DNA from: UBA5069 sp964560495
GTDB taxonomy: Bacteria > Chloroflexota > Anaerolineae > Caldilineales > Caldilineaceae
DNA: 64,000 bases
NCBI GenBank assembly: GCA_964560495.1
Contig: CAZLMM010000027.1
Coordinates: 6,952-70,951, forward strand
Reading direction: 5' to 3'
The notes below the pieces were generated by a model. The model did no database searches, was not told where the DNA came from, and worked only from the letters and a program-made list of their open reading frames with translations. The position numbers and the translations under genes are program-made. The first letter of the stretch is position 1. Each line of letters starts with the position of its first letter. This document shows positions 52,862 through 62,558 of this stretch, piece after piece.

Positions 52862-54616
52862 TCACTTTTTCCACTCCGTCACCTGGCCAGTGGTTGCATC
52901 CAGCACCACGGAAATCCCATCTTTCAAGGATTCCAGATCGCCCTCGGCGCCGATGACTGCCGGGATGCCATACTCCACTGCGGCCACTGCGCCGTAGCTG
53001 TCTAGCCCCGGTTCGGGCGTCACCAGGCCGCCGGCGCGCTGAATGACGCGCAGACAAGATCGGTCAAGGCGCTCCACATAGATGATGTCTTGAGGCCCGA
53101 TGTTCAGGTTGTCATCGACGATAGGCGGATGAATGCGGCGAATCTTGCCCGCCACTTCTCGCTGGCCCAAGCCAACGCCGCGCGCCACGACTCGTTCGAT
53201 GGTGCGCACCATCATCAGGTTGGTGGCGCTGCGCACATTGCTCACGACGCCAGCGGTCAACACCACCGTATCGCCCGGACCGATGTAGCCGTGACGCTGG
53301 GCCACGTTGATGGCGTCTGTGACAACTTCATCCGTATTGGCCAGCCGCCGGGTAAGCAAGGGATAGGTGCCCCAGTAGAGGCAGAGCTGGCGCTGCACCA
53401 TGGGACTGGGGGTGACGGCAATGAGCGGGACATGGGGCCGAAAGGCGGCCATCAGGCGCGCTGTGGAGCCGCTGACCGTCGGCGCGATGATCGCTCGTGC
53501 ATTGGTGTTGTTGGCTGTATAGACAGCGGAGCGGCAAATGGCGCCTGCCGAAGTGAAAATCGACGGTTCGTTATAGACAAAGCGAAACTCCTCCGATTCA
53601 CGCACCCGTTCCGCTTCGCTGGCAATCTTGACCATGGTGCGCACGGCTTCCACGGGATAACTTCCGCTGGCAGTTTCGCCCGAAAGCATGATGGCATCTG
53701 TGCCGTCCAGCACCGCGTTGGCGACATCGCTGGCTTCGGCGCGGGTAGGTCGAGGGTTGCGAATCATGGAATCGAGCATCTGGGTCGCGGTGATCACCGG
53801 CTTGGCGGCAACAATGCACTTGCCGATGATCATCTTTTGCACCATGGGCACCGCTTCTGGGCTGGTCTCGATGCCCAGATCTCCGCGGGCCACCATGATG
53901 GCGTCTGAAGCGGCAATAATGGCGTCGATGTTTCGCACTGCGTCTGGCTTTTCGATCTTGGAGATAACGGGTGTGACGCGACCAAAGGAGGAATCTTGCT
54001 GAATGATCGTCTTGAGTTCCAGAACCTCCTGCGCGGTGCGTACAAAGCTGAGCGCGATCCAATCCACCTGGCGGCTCAGCGCAAACTTGACATCGGTGCG
54101 GTCTTTGCCAGTCAACGCCGGGATGTTGAGTGACGCATCGGGCAAATTCATGCCTTTGTTACTCTGAAGCAGGCCGCCAATGATGACCTTGGTGACGATT
54201 TCCGTCTCATTGGCGTCGACGACCTCCAGTTCCAGTAGGCCGTCGTCAAGCATGATGCGCTCGCCCTGCTTGACGCTTTTGGGCAGCTCTTTGTATTGAA
54301 TGGGGACTCTGCCGGGCGCGCCAATGATCTCATCAATGGTGAGAATGAGCGACTCGCCAGCCGTCAGGAAAACGCCTCCTTCTTGCATCTTGCCGGTGCG
54401 CAGTTTCGGCCCCTGCAAGTCGGCCAGAATTGCGATGGGGCGCTGAAGCTTCTCGGCAGTGGTGCGGACGAGATCGATGGTTTCGCTGTGATACTCATGT
54501 GTACCGTGGCTCAAGTTGAGCCGCGCCACATTCATGCCTGCTTCAATCATCTGACGCAGAACGACAGGCTCGCGACTTGCGGGGCCAATCGTGCACAGAA
54601 TCTTCACGCGGAGCAT
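52862..54616 (-). CDS. pyk: Pyruvate kinase with C-terminal PEP-utilising-type domain
   Basis: Makes pyruvate and ATP from phosphoenolpyruvate and ADP. The barrel domain contains KILCTIGPASREP, RLNLSHGTHEYH, ILADLQGPKLRTG, VARGDLGIETSPE, and TATQMLDSMIRNPRPTRAEA. Beyond the usual ~475 residues there is an extra domain resembling the mobile domain of PEP-utilising enzymes (GGLVTPEPGLDSYGAVAAVE), known from Geobacillus-type pyruvate kinases; the phosphohistidine is not present. The protein has 584 residues. The ATG at 54616 follows AAGGAGG. Confidence 0.95.
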   Translation of the reverse strand: MLRVKILCTIGPASREPVVLRQMIEAGMNVARLNLSHGTHEYHSETIDLVRTTAEKLQRPIAILADLQGPKLRTGKMQEGGVFLTAGESLILTIDEIIGAPGRVPIQYKELPKSVKQGERIMLDDGLLELEVVDANETEIVTKVIIGGLLQSNKGMNLPDASLNIPALTGKDRTDVKFALSRQVDWIALSFVRTAQEVLELKTIIQQDSSFGRVTPVISKIEKPDAVRNIDAIIAASDAIMVARGDLGIETSPEAVPMVQKMIIGKCIVAAKPVITATQMLDSMIRNPRPTRAEASDVANAVLDGTDAIMLSGETASGSYPVEAVRTMVKIASEAERVRESEEFRFVYNEPSIFTSAGAICRSAVYTANNTNARAIIAPTVSGSTARLMAAFRPHVPLIAVTPSPMVQRQLCLYWGTYPLLTRRLANTDEVVTDAINVAQRHGYIGPGDTVVLTAGVVSNVRSATNLMMVRTIERVVARGVGLGQREVAGKIRRIHPPIVDDNLNIGPQDIIYVERLDRSCLRVIQRAGGLVTPEPGLDSYGAVAAVEYGIPAVIGAEGDLESLKDGISVVLDATTGQVTEWKK

Positions 54617-54826
54617 GGTTCCTCCTTTTGCTTTGCTCGCGTTGTGTGCACTGGAAAATGCTGGAACAGGAGTCCTCTAGCATCTTTCACAGAAGCTGGT
54701 CGCCTGTCATGCAACGGCTAAAATGGGAGAGCCTATTGGGCGGCGCGCCAACCGGCAACTATGCTATCACAAGTCAGTGGATGACGCCATAACGAACCCG
54801 GTTGTGGGGAATTGGCTGTACGGGCG

Positions 54827-55957
54827 TCATTGCATCAAGCGCTCTAATTCAGGCAATTGGCGCACGATCTCGGCAACGACAGCCTCTTCGGCTTCTTGCA
54901 GGTCGTTACCAGCCGCATCGTTCTCGCTGTCGCGCGCCGTCTCGGCCTCCAGGAGTGTTCGCTCCCCCGCATCGTGACGGGCGCGTGCGCTGTCGAACTC
55001 CTCATCGCTCATGCCCAGGGGTTTCTCCAGGCGGCCAGTTGCACTCAGCAAACCAAAGCGAATCGCCTTGAACGTCCCTTGCAGGAACCGATCATCATAG
55101 ACCGAAGCAAAGGTGGAGACGGCTGCATCAGCGCTGAGAGGCGCCAGATCATAGGCCGCTGCCAGTTCTTCACGATGGTAGGCAACCCAGAGGTAGAGGT
55201 CGGCTTCGGTGCGTCCGGGAAACTGTTCGAGCAGGTTGTACTTGCGAATTGCCTCGACCACGGGTGTGTAGACGTTGTCATACCAGCTCGTAACTGCGCC
55301 CACGCAATCCAGCCGTTCCCAGCTTCCGCTGCGCTCTAGGTCCAGGTTGCCAAGATATTGATGCACGGCGATATGATGCAAGAGAATCTGGTAGCGGCCC
55401 GGTTCGGTGAAAAAGACGTTGTTTTCTGGACGCAGGTCATCCAGCCCCGTCTGCTCCTGGAACTCTGCCCGTTCGATTTTGATCAACCAGGCGTCGCGCT
55501 CGAAGTCGTCCAGGGTAAAGGAAATGTCGGTGGGGATTTCAGTGACATAGGCTTCAATTGCGTCGATGCCATTGGCGCGCGCTACGCTGACGCGATGGTT
55601 GCCGTCGCGCACAAAGTAAACATCACCGATCTTGTACAACTCGACCGGAGGGTAGCCTTCCAGCGAGTGGAACACCTGATCGACCCGCGCCCAGCGTTCC
55701 TTATTGACGGCGTTGCGCGGCAGGAATTCTCGTGTAAAGTCACGGTAGCGACCGACGCTGCCCACGATCTGTTTGAGCGGCACAGCCTGCGTCCCCATCT
55801 CGATCTGTTGATAGGCTCGCAGCCGCCGGGCGACTGAGTCGTAGCTTGTTAAATCTGTACTTCGGCCCCGAATCAGGCCAAGCAAATCGCGTATTTGGCC
55901 GTCCAGTTGGCTGCGGCGGAAACGCTCGGCAGCTTCGGACGAGGTTTGTAACATCAT
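54827..55957 (-). CDS. ParB/Srx-fold-like protein of unknown function
   Basis: A 376-residue protein. The region GSVGRYRDFTREFLPRN, then VELYKIGDVYFVRDGNHRVS and VARANGIDAIEAYV, matches the ParB/sulfiredoxin-like N-terminal fold, with the GNHR motif in place of GERR. The rest is mostly helical and includes an acidic C-terminus (EAEEAVVAEIVRQLPELERL). Similar proteins are, from memory, common in Chloroflexota and some Actinobacteria (DUF4032-like). Two adjacent ATGs (55957, 55954) are the probable start, without a strong ribosome-binding site. Confidence 0.65.
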   Translation of the reverse strand: MMLQTSSEAAERFRRSQLDGQIRDLLGLIRGRSTDLTSYDSVARRLRAYQQIEMGTQAVPLKQIVGSVGRYRDFTREFLPRNAVNKERWARVDQVFHSLEGYPPVELYKIGDVYFVRDGNHRVSVARANGIDAIEAYVTEIPTDISFTLDDFERDAWLIKIERAEFQEQTGLDDLRPENNVFFTEPGRYQILLHHIAVHQYLGNLDLERSGSWERLDCVGAVTSWYDNVYTPVVEAIRKYNLLEQFPGRTEADLYLWVAYHREELAAAYDLAPLSADAAVSTFASVYDDRFLQGTFKAIRFGLLSATGRLEKPLGMSDEEFDSARARHDAGERTLLEAETARDSENDAAGNDLQEAEEAVVAEIVRQLPELERLMQ

Positions 55958-56125
55958 GGATACAGATCTCTTTCTACATGGCCGGGATGGCCTGGGGCGG
56001 CAAGCGCTGCCCCAGGCGAAATTCAGCACCAACAAGGCAGTGTAGCATAGAGAAGCCGAAAACGCTTCGTGCAGATCGAGAGGCAACGGTTGGCGATCTT
56101 TGTGCAAGCCTGGCAGCCGACAGGC

Positions 56126-57157
56126 TCATTCGACGCGGCAGGTCGCGATGGCGACGCAGAGATCCGCACGCAAGTTCATACAGTTGACCCCTTGCACGAC
56201 GCCTTCTTTGGCCGGCACGTCGGCAGCCGAGAAGCGGATGAGTTTGCCAAGTCGCGAGATGAGAAAGATGTCATGTTGGTCACTGACGGCGGATGCGCCC
56301 ATCAATGAATCGGTCTTCATGACAGTCTTGCCGCCAGTCCCCGGCGATTTGTTGGCTGCGAATCCTTCCAGCAGACGCACTGTGCCCTTGCCATCATCCG
56401 TATACAAAAAGACGCCGCCGGCGGCGGGCGCAGCTGCCACACCCACAACCCGGTCATCTGGCTCAACGCGCATTCCCAGACAGCCGCGCACCGGCACAAG
56501 GCGTTCGTTGAAGCGAATGGCGCGCCCCAGATGAGTGACGATCAGGAATTCGTCTGCGCCGCTGCTCCAACAGGCCGCGACGGGCGCGCCGCCGTCTTTG
56601 GGATCGTGGAGTACAGCGCCCGGTTGTAGACTGCGCCCCACATACTGGCTGCCAATGCGCCGCACCTGCCCCCGTTCTGTCACGAGGGTCAGATAGGAGC
56701 CGCCCGAGTCCGCCACGGCAATCGCCAGGCGTTCACCGCTGCGCAAGGGCAGCGCCCCCATAATAGATTGGCCGCGGCTGCGCACCGGGCTTTCGGGCAG
56801 GTCGCGCACCTGGGTGCGGAAGGCCCGTCCATGACTGGTCACCAAGATCAGCGCCGCGCTTTCGTCGGCAATCACGAGAAAGGCAGGCGGGTCGTTCTCA
56901 CCGCTGTCCAGGTCGAAAACGCCCATGCCGCCGCGTCGTTGACGGGAATAGAAATGGCGGGGGGTGCGCTTCGCCATGCCATTTGCACTGATGGTGATCA
57001 CGTTCATGGTGGTGGGCGGCTCGGTGTAGCCCACCTCATCATCGGCGGTTTCTGCGCTTGACTGTTGCTGAAGCGCTTCCATGCGCTCTTCCAGAGCCTC
57101 GATATAGGCGACAATCTCTTCCGGCAGCCCAGAGAGATCAGGACGGGTCAACTCCAT
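56126..57157 (-). CDS. Stand-alone GyrA/ParC C-terminal beta-propeller protein
   Basis: A 343-residue protein made mainly of the six-bladed DNA-wrapping propeller of type IIA topoisomerase A subunits, without the catalytic tyrosine domain. Blade motifs recur as ALILVTSHGRAFRTQVRDL, YLTLVTERGQVRRIGS, FLIVTHLGRAIRF and FLISRLGKLIRFSAADVP. QRRGGMGV near residue 73 resembles the GyrA box QRRGGKG. The first ~45 residues are a helical, coiled-coil-like segment. AGGAG precedes the ATG. Probably a DNA-binding accessory protein. Confidence 0.85.
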   Translation of the reverse strand: MELTRPDLSGLPEEIVAYIEALEERMEALQQQSSAETADDEVGYTEPPTTMNVITISANGMAKRTPRHFYSRQRRGGMGVFDLDSGENDPPAFLVIADESAALILVTSHGRAFRTQVRDLPESPVRSRGQSIMGALPLRSGERLAIAVADSGGSYLTLVTERGQVRRIGSQYVGRSLQPGAVLHDPKDGGAPVAACWSSGADEFLIVTHLGRAIRFNERLVPVRGCLGMRVEPDDRVVGVAAAPAAGGVFLYTDDGKGTVRLLEGFAANKSPGTGGKTVMKTDSLMGASAVSDQHDIFLISRLGKLIRFSAADVPAKEGVVQGVNCMNLRADLCVAIATCRVE

Positions 57158-57238
57158 GTAAGTCGCTCCTGCTTGAAAACGGTGGCTGTGAATGGTGAAT
57201 TGTGACCGGTGGGCGGGCTGCAGAGAACAGCCGCGGAA

Positions 57239-58912
57239 TTACGGAATCGAGCGGGCGATGTTCATGATTTCTGTGGCATACTTCTGCCGCGCCGCCGGCA
57301 GCTGATCCCATGCGCCGCCGCCTTCCAGGAAGTCTAGCAGTTTGTCAGGTCCCCAATTATACGCTATCAACATCCACTGGGCCTGGGTGTATCCTCGTTG
57401 GCTCAGCAGGCTGCGCACATAATCCAGATAGGCTGCGGCGACCAATGCGTTGCTATAGGCGTCAAAGGGATCATTGACGCCTACGGTCGGCGCCCATTCT
57501 CGCCAGGTGGAAGGCAGCACCTGCATGAGGCCCATATCTCCGCGCTCGCCCAGGGCCAGGCTGTCGAAACTGCTCTCCACATAGGCTTGCGCAGCCAGCA
57601 TACGCCAGTCAAGATCAAACTGAAGCGCGACCTGTTGGAACATCTGCGCATAGGTCATCCCGCTGGCAGCGTGCTGTCCGGTGGGCCGCGGCGTGACGGA
57701 TTGACCAGGCGTTGTCACCTGATCTGCCTGCACGACTGGCGCGCCCTGTGGGCCGCCCACCGGACCGTCAGGTAAGGTCTTGAGCGGAGTCCTGTCTGAA
57801 AGGGGCGGAGAAGCAATTGCTGGGGAAGAAGTCGGGGTGGAAGGGGATTGGTTCAAGATGATCGCAACGACTGGCGGCGCTCCAGGTTGTGGGCTGGTCA
57901 TGCTCTCCATGAATGAGAGACGCAAAGCAATCTGCGAGGTGAACATGAGGGTGGCCGTAAGCGCCAGCCCCATCACCAGCATTGCTGCCAGGAGCGCTCC
58001 GTGCCACAGTTTTATGGTCGGCGCAACGCGCAGTTCCGCGCCAACCGTGCGCGGCAGGCGCGGCTCGCCCAGCACCCCAACAGCGACGGCCAATGGTTGG
58101 GACGCATTGGCGATGCCAAACCACGGAACCAGCTTGTGATGGACCCGCACTCGCATTTGCAGGGTCTGCTGTGAAGCGAGTTGGAACTGGGCGACGCCTT
58201 TCTGGGGGGCGTCAGTCCCCGACGCGCGAAACTCGAAGGTACATCCAACCGACTGTCCGTGCACATGCACCGTGACAGCCCGATTGCTCAGGTTTGTCAC
58301 CGGGAGGGCGAAGGTCGCACGCGGCGCAACCACTCCTACCACGGCTGTTTGCGGCTGAATCCGCCCCACTGCCAGTTCCGTGTAGGGATGGACAACCAAC
58401 ACAGCGCCCAATCGCGCCACATGATGGGGATAGTCGGCTGAACGCACAACCACGGCGAAAGGGTGCTCGCCGGCCGGGCTGGTTGCCCGACGAGGAGGCG
58501 CGATGGTCAGGTTGACCTTTGCCCGTTCCGCAGGGCGCAGTTGGATATGCTGCGGGCCGTCCGTCAGCCACTGCTCGTCGATCCAGCCCTCGACATAGAC
58601 GCGAAAGAGAGCGGGATGCTGCCCATTGTTGAGCAATTCGACGCTCGCAAAGGTCGTTCCACCTGGGTGCACCGACAGGTGACGCTCCATCATGCTCACC
58701 ACGATCAGGTCATCTTCGTGGTCGCGGATCGTATGTTCTTCGGGTTGGTCGGCCGGCGGCGCACTGTCATTCACCAGGCGCGCTTCGCCTTCGATCTCCA
58801 TCGCGGCAGGTTCAAGATCGGCTTCGCGCGGCGCCATACGGCGCACAAAAATGGGCCAGATCGGCGTGGATTTGGATCGTTCGGACGCGGATGGGCGCTC
58901 CTGTGAATTCAT
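57239..58912 (-). CDS. Membrane-anchored lytic transglycosylase with N-terminal Ig-like domains
   Basis: A 557-residue protein. Its first ~310 residues are cytosolic-looking and beta-rich (VELLNNGQHPALFRVYVEGW and a DUF11-like repeat FALPVTNLSNRAVTVHVHGQ), then a membrane helix (LLAAMLVMGLALTATLMFTS), a Pro/Ser/Thr-rich linker and a C-terminal SLT domain. The catalytic glutamate is E446 in YVESSFD, followed by GDMGLMQVLPSTW and LIAYNWGP. It cleaves peptidoglycan outside the membrane. The start at 58912 lies seven bases after a GATACT -10, so the transcript is practically leaderless. Confidence 0.86.
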   Translation of the reverse strand: MNSQERPSASERSKSTPIWPIFVRRMAPREADLEPAAMEIEGEARLVNDSAPPADQPEEHTIRDHEDDLIVVSMMERHLSVHPGGTTFASVELLNNGQHPALFRVYVEGWIDEQWLTDGPQHIQLRPAERAKVNLTIAPPRRATSPAGEHPFAVVVRSADYPHHVARLGAVLVVHPYTELAVGRIQPQTAVVGVVAPRATFALPVTNLSNRAVTVHVHGQSVGCTFEFRASGTDAPQKGVAQFQLASQQTLQMRVRVHHKLVPWFGIANASQPLAVAVGVLGEPRLPRTVGAELRVAPTIKLWHGALLAAMLVMGLALTATLMFTSQIALRLSFMESMTSPQPGAPPVVAIILNQSPSTPTSSPAIASPPLSDRTPLKTLPDGPVGGPQGAPVVQADQVTTPGQSVTPRPTGQHAASGMTYAQMFQQVALQFDLDWRMLAAQAYVESSFDSLALGERGDMGLMQVLPSTWREWAPTVGVNDPFDAYSNALVAAAYLDYVRSLLSQRGYTQAQWMLIAYNWGPDKLLDFLEGGGAWDQLPAARQKYATEIMNIARSIP

Positions 58913-58919
58913 GACCGTA

Positions 58920-58948
58920 AGTATCCAGGCGAGAGGCGTTCGTGTCAA
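58920..58948 (-). promoter_or_regulatory. Promoter of the transglycosylase gene, leaderless start
   Basis: On the minus strand TTGACA (58948-58943), a 17-base spacer and GATACT (58925-58920). Only seven bases separate it from the ATG at 58912, so little or no 5' untranslated region is expected. Confidence 0.65.
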
Positions 58949-58988
58949 GTCGCGCAAATGTGCAATTGCTGACCGGTCATGAATTTGA

Positions 58989-59017
58989 TTGACAATCCGC
59001 GGCCATCATGACATACT
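58989..59017 (+). promoter_or_regulatory. Promoter of the hydrolase-CHAT pair
   Basis: TTGACA (58989-58994), a 17-base spacer and CATACT (59012-59017), 48 bases before the hydrolase ATG. It is divergent to the transglycosylase promoter, 40 bases away. Confidence 0.65.
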
Positions 59018-59065
59018 GCACCCATCGGCAACCACCTTGTTCCACGAGTTCTCCGGAGGGTCATC

Positions 59066-60127
59066 ATGTCTCTACACACTGCCTTGCGCTCACAGACCAT
59101 CGAGACCGGGCGTCTGAAAACCCACTTCATCGCCTGCGGCGCCAGCGGCGGAATTCCCGTGATCTTCGTTCACGGCAATCTGGCCTCCTGTCGCTTCTTC
59201 GACGAGACGCTGCTGGCGCTGCCCGATGGCTATTACGGCGTCGCCCTCGACCTGCGCGGCTTTGGCGAGTCGGAAGCCAAGCCGGTGGACGCCACACGCG
59301 GTCTGCGGGATTTTTCCGACGATGTGCGCGACCTTATGGAAGAACTGGGGCTGGCTTCAACGCCGATTCATCTGGCCGGTTGGTCCATGGGCGGCGGCGT
59401 GGTCATGCAATACGCCATTGACCACCCCCAGCACGTGGCGTCGCTGACGCTCATTGCGCCTGTTTCGCCCTTTGGCTTTGGCGCCACCCACGGGCTGGAT
59501 GGGCAACTGAACACTGATGACGCAGCCGGCAGCGGCGGCGGCGTGGCCAATCCTGAGTTCGTCAAACGTCTGGCTGCTAGAGACCGAGGCGATGAACCGA
59601 ATCTCTCGCCGCGTGCAGTCATGAATAGCTACTACTTCAAGCCGCCCTTTCGCGTGGCGCCCCCGGTGGAAGATCGGCTTGTCGACGCCATTCTGCTCGC
59701 AGCCGTAGGCGAGGACAACTATCCTGGTGATATGAGCACTTCGCCCTATTGGCCTGGCGTTGCGCCGGGCAAACGAGGCGTCCTCAACACCATGGCGCCC
59801 ACCTACTGCAACCTGAGCATCCTGGCGGAGATCGACCCTAAGCCCCCCATTCTTTGGGTTTATGGCGACAGCGACCAGGTCGTTTCGGACTTCTCGCTTT
59901 TCGACCTGGCCGCGTTGGGGCAGTTGGGTGCAGTGCCGGGCTGGCCCGGCGCGGATGTCTGCCCGCCTCAACTCATGATCGGCCAGATGCGCACCCTTCT
60001 GGATCGCTATCGAGCAAACGGCGGCAGCGTCAAGGAAATTTGCCTGGCTGACTGCGGCCACTCGCCCCACATAGAGAAGCCGGACGAGTTCCAGCATCAC
60101 CTGCGCCAGATGCTTGCCGGAGAGTGA
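59066..60127 (+). CDS. Alpha/beta-hydrolase fold protein
   Basis: A 353-residue hydrolase. Oxyanion-hole region VIFVHGNLASCRFF, nucleophile Ser in LAGWSMGGGVVMQYA, acidic residue in LWVYGDSDQVV and His in ADCGHSPHIEKPDEF form a complete triad. Two insertions, after residue ~140 and ~280, enlarge it beyond the usual 280. The substrate is not inferable. It begins the unit with the CHAT gene, 18 bases apart, so the two may act together. Confidence 0.86.
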   Translation: MSLHTALRSQTIETGRLKTHFIACGASGGIPVIFVHGNLASCRFFDETLLALPDGYYGVALDLRGFGESEAKPVDATRGLRDFSDDVRDLMEELGLASTPIHLAGWSMGGGVVMQYAIDHPQHVASLTLIAPVSPFGFGATHGLDGQLNTDDAAGSGGGVANPEFVKRLAARDRGDEPNLSPRAVMNSYYFKPPFRVAPPVEDRLVDAILLAAVGEDNYPGDMSTSPYWPGVAPGKRGVLNTMAPTYCNLSILAEIDPKPPILWVYGDSDQVVSDFSLFDLAALGQLGAVPGWPGADVCPPQLMIGQMRTLLDRYRANGGSVKEICLADCGHSPHIEKPDEFQHHLRQMLAGE

Positions 60128-60145
60128 TGAACCCGGGAGTTGATC

Positions 60146-62509
60146 ATGGCCGATACGCTGCGCCTTTTCTCCGGCGCCAAGACGCCTCTCTCGTTGACTT
60201 TCTTTTCGTTGGAGGATGCGTGCATGCGCTACCTCCTGGCGATCTATCGCCGCTGGTATGGATTGCCCTTCAAGAGCACGCGACTGCATCTGGATGACCT
60301 GCGCGCAGCCCTGGCTGCGGCTCTGCGCGACCCAGCCGCGGATGCCAGCGCGGCAATCCGCGCATTTGTCGCCGCCGCCGAGAAGTTGCCCGGTGTGAAG
60401 GATGCGCTGACGCAATCGCCGCTCCAGGCTGATCTGCGCAGCGCGTTGGTCGATTCGCTCGACGGCGCTGCGCCTCTGTCGCTGGATGCGCGCCAGCGCC
60501 TGGCCCAACTGGCCGCTGACCTCACCCCCGCCCATACCGCCATCCGCCGCCTGGTGTATGATCCGGGCCTGACGCGGGAGAAGTTGCCGGATCTGCGCGA
60601 GCAGCTGGCGCGCCAGGCGATCCGCCTGCCTGACGATGTCAATTTCGAGGTCAATGTCATTTGGTCGCACATGGATGCCGGCCTGGCGCAGAACTCGGCT
60701 TGGGACGCGGTCAATAGCGTCATCTTTGATGCGCTCGATCAGCTGGCAGCCATCCCTCTGGCTCTGCGCGTGCTCTGGAAGTCGTTTCTGGCGATCAAAG
60801 TGGAATCCATCGAGCAGATCAGGAGGACGCTGGGCGGCGGGTCAACCGCGAAGGGGGCCGCAGCAGAGCTTATGATCGACCCAAACATCGCCTTTGGTCA
60901 GGAACTGTTCATCTCTGAATCCGCTGGGGCGGAGGCGGCGACGCCTGTGAACGCGACCCTCTTCAGCGATGTGCGCTTTCCCGCCATCGTCCCGGCCAGT
61001 CGCACGGTCTACGAACCGCTCATCGTGCGCCTGACCTCTGAACAGCAGGCCGAGTCCATCGCGACGGCGGCTGTGAATGTTTCGTTTGTGCAACCGGATC
61101 AGCCTGAACTGGTGGATGTGATCGTGACGGCGCCGGGCTTTGAGGAACGCTTCGACCTGTGGCGGCGCACCATCGTGGTCTACAGCGACCGCGACTCTCA
61201 GCCGGCCATCTTTTTGCTGCGCTCCGCTGAGTTGGGGCCAAAGCGCATCACCGTGGATTTCTATCACGCTGAGCGGCTCATCGGCAGCGCGGCCTTCGAG
61301 ACGCGGGTCGAGAATGCAACAAGCGCAGTGGAACGGGCGTCGCCGATTTCCCCCGCAGTAGAGATCGGCGGTTTTCTCGCCCAACCACCGCCGCCCGCAG
61401 ACCTGGAGCTGCGCATTGTGCGCGGGGCCAGCGAGAACACGCTCTTCTTCACGCTCCATTCCATCCGTTCTGGGCTGGGCTATCACTGGACGCCCCTGGG
61501 AGAAACGACGCTGGCCGTCGAGAACCCTTTTGCCCACCTTGAACACAAGTTCGAGCGCCTGAACGACCTGGCTGCCCAGGATGTGGTGGGGCTGGACCCT
61601 GGTCAGGTGGAAGACGCGGTGCGCAAGATCACCGCCATCGGGGAAGAGTTGTGGGAGGAGCTACTGCCGGAGAACTTCAAGAACGAATACTGGCAGCGCA
61701 TCAAACCCCTGCGCGACGCTGGCAAGCTGCGCTCCTTGCTCATCACGAGCGACGAGCCATGGATTCCCTGGGAGCTGGTCAAGCCCTTCAGGATCGACCC
61801 TCTCACAGATGAGATCAGCGAACAGGATGGCTTCTGGGCTGAGAATTTTGAGCTTTGTCGTTGGCTGGCCGGGCGCGGGCCGGCTGATCGAGTGGATGTG
61901 GCGGCTGCGCGACTGGTGGCGCCGGACTTGGATCTGGCCTATGTGGAAGAAGAAAAGAGATGGTTCGACCAACTGGCAGAAAAAGGGATCGAGGTCGCCC
62001 CGCCGCTGCAAACGCGCCAGGAAGTGCTACAGATTGCTGACGCGGGCGGCGTCGAGCTGCTTCATTTCGCTGCCCACGGTCTATTTGACCCGCAGAACCC
62101 CAATCGCTCGCGCGTCTCCCTGGCCGATGACGCCGGATTGACGCCCGAAGACCTGTCGGGTACGGCGCTAAAGGGATTACGCAAGTCGCGACCGGTGATC
62201 TTCATGAACGCGTGCAGCTTGGGCAGCGTAGGCTTCGCCCTGACAAAGCTGGGCGGCTGGGCGCCGTTGTGGATCAACGACGGTCGCGCCAGCGCCTTCA
62301 TCGGCGCGCTGTGGGAGGTCAATGACCAGCTTGCCGCCGAATTCACCCGCCATCTCTACACCCACCTCTTTGCGGACAAAACTCTGGGCCAGGCAGTTCA
62401 CGCCGCGCGGCTGGCAGTGCGTGCAGCTCAACCGGCTAATCCCACATGGCTGGCGTACACGTTGTATGGCGACCCTAATGGTAGGGTATCGGTCAAGACC
62501 AGATCTTGA
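60146..62509 (+). CDS. CHAT-domain caspase-like protease
   Basis: A 787-residue protein. The C-terminal CHAT domain (from ~490) has catalytic H644 in LLHFAAHGLFDPQ and C690 in IFMNACSLGSVG, then FIGALWEVNDQLAAEFTRHLY and PTWLAYTLYGDP. The middle (about 270-440) is beta-rich (NATLFSDVRFPAIVPASRTV), similar to adaptor beta-sandwiches in other CHAT proteins. The N-terminus is helical. CHAT proteases commonly act with NLR-type sensors or defence gene sets. ATG 60146 follows GGGAG; ATG 60224 has a stronger GGAGGA and is equally possible. Confidence 0.85.
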   Translation: MADTLRLFSGAKTPLSLTFFSLEDACMRYLLAIYRRWYGLPFKSTRLHLDDLRAALAAALRDPAADASAAIRAFVAAAEKLPGVKDALTQSPLQADLRSALVDSLDGAAPLSLDARQRLAQLAADLTPAHTAIRRLVYDPGLTREKLPDLREQLARQAIRLPDDVNFEVNVIWSHMDAGLAQNSAWDAVNSVIFDALDQLAAIPLALRVLWKSFLAIKVESIEQIRRTLGGGSTAKGAAAELMIDPNIAFGQELFISESAGAEAATPVNATLFSDVRFPAIVPASRTVYEPLIVRLTSEQQAESIATAAVNVSFVQPDQPELVDVIVTAPGFEERFDLWRRTIVVYSDRDSQPAIFLLRSAELGPKRITVDFYHAERLIGSAAFETRVENATSAVERASPISPAVEIGGFLAQPPPPADLELRIVRGASENTLFFTLHSIRSGLGYHWTPLGETTLAVENPFAHLEHKFERLNDLAAQDVVGLDPGQVEDAVRKITAIGEELWEELLPENFKNEYWQRIKPLRDAGKLRSLLITSDEPWIPWELVKPFRIDPLTDEISEQDGFWAENFELCRWLAGRGPADRVDVAAARLVAPDLDLAYVEEEKRWFDQLAEKGIEVAPPLQTRQEVLQIADAGGVELLHFAAHGLFDPQNPNRSRVSLADDAGLTPEDLSGTALKGLRKSRPVIFMNACSLGSVGFALTKLGGWAPLWINDGRASAFIGALWEVNDQLAAEFTRHLYTHLFADKTLGQAVHAARLAVRAAQPANPTWLAYTLYGDPNGRVSVKTRS

Positions 62510-62558
62510 CATCAGATGTATCGATACTCACATGCGATAGCTCGAAAGACTTATCCCA

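Noticed and set aside
59357..60670. 437-codon minus-strand frame across the hydrolase and CHAT genes
   Set aside because: Antisense shadow of two well supported genes in a G+C-rich stretch; no motif or ribosome-binding site.
62492..62510. GTCAAGA/TCTTGAC hairpin at the CHAT stop codon as a terminator
   Set aside because: Short stem without a T-run; mutS follows closely on the same strand.
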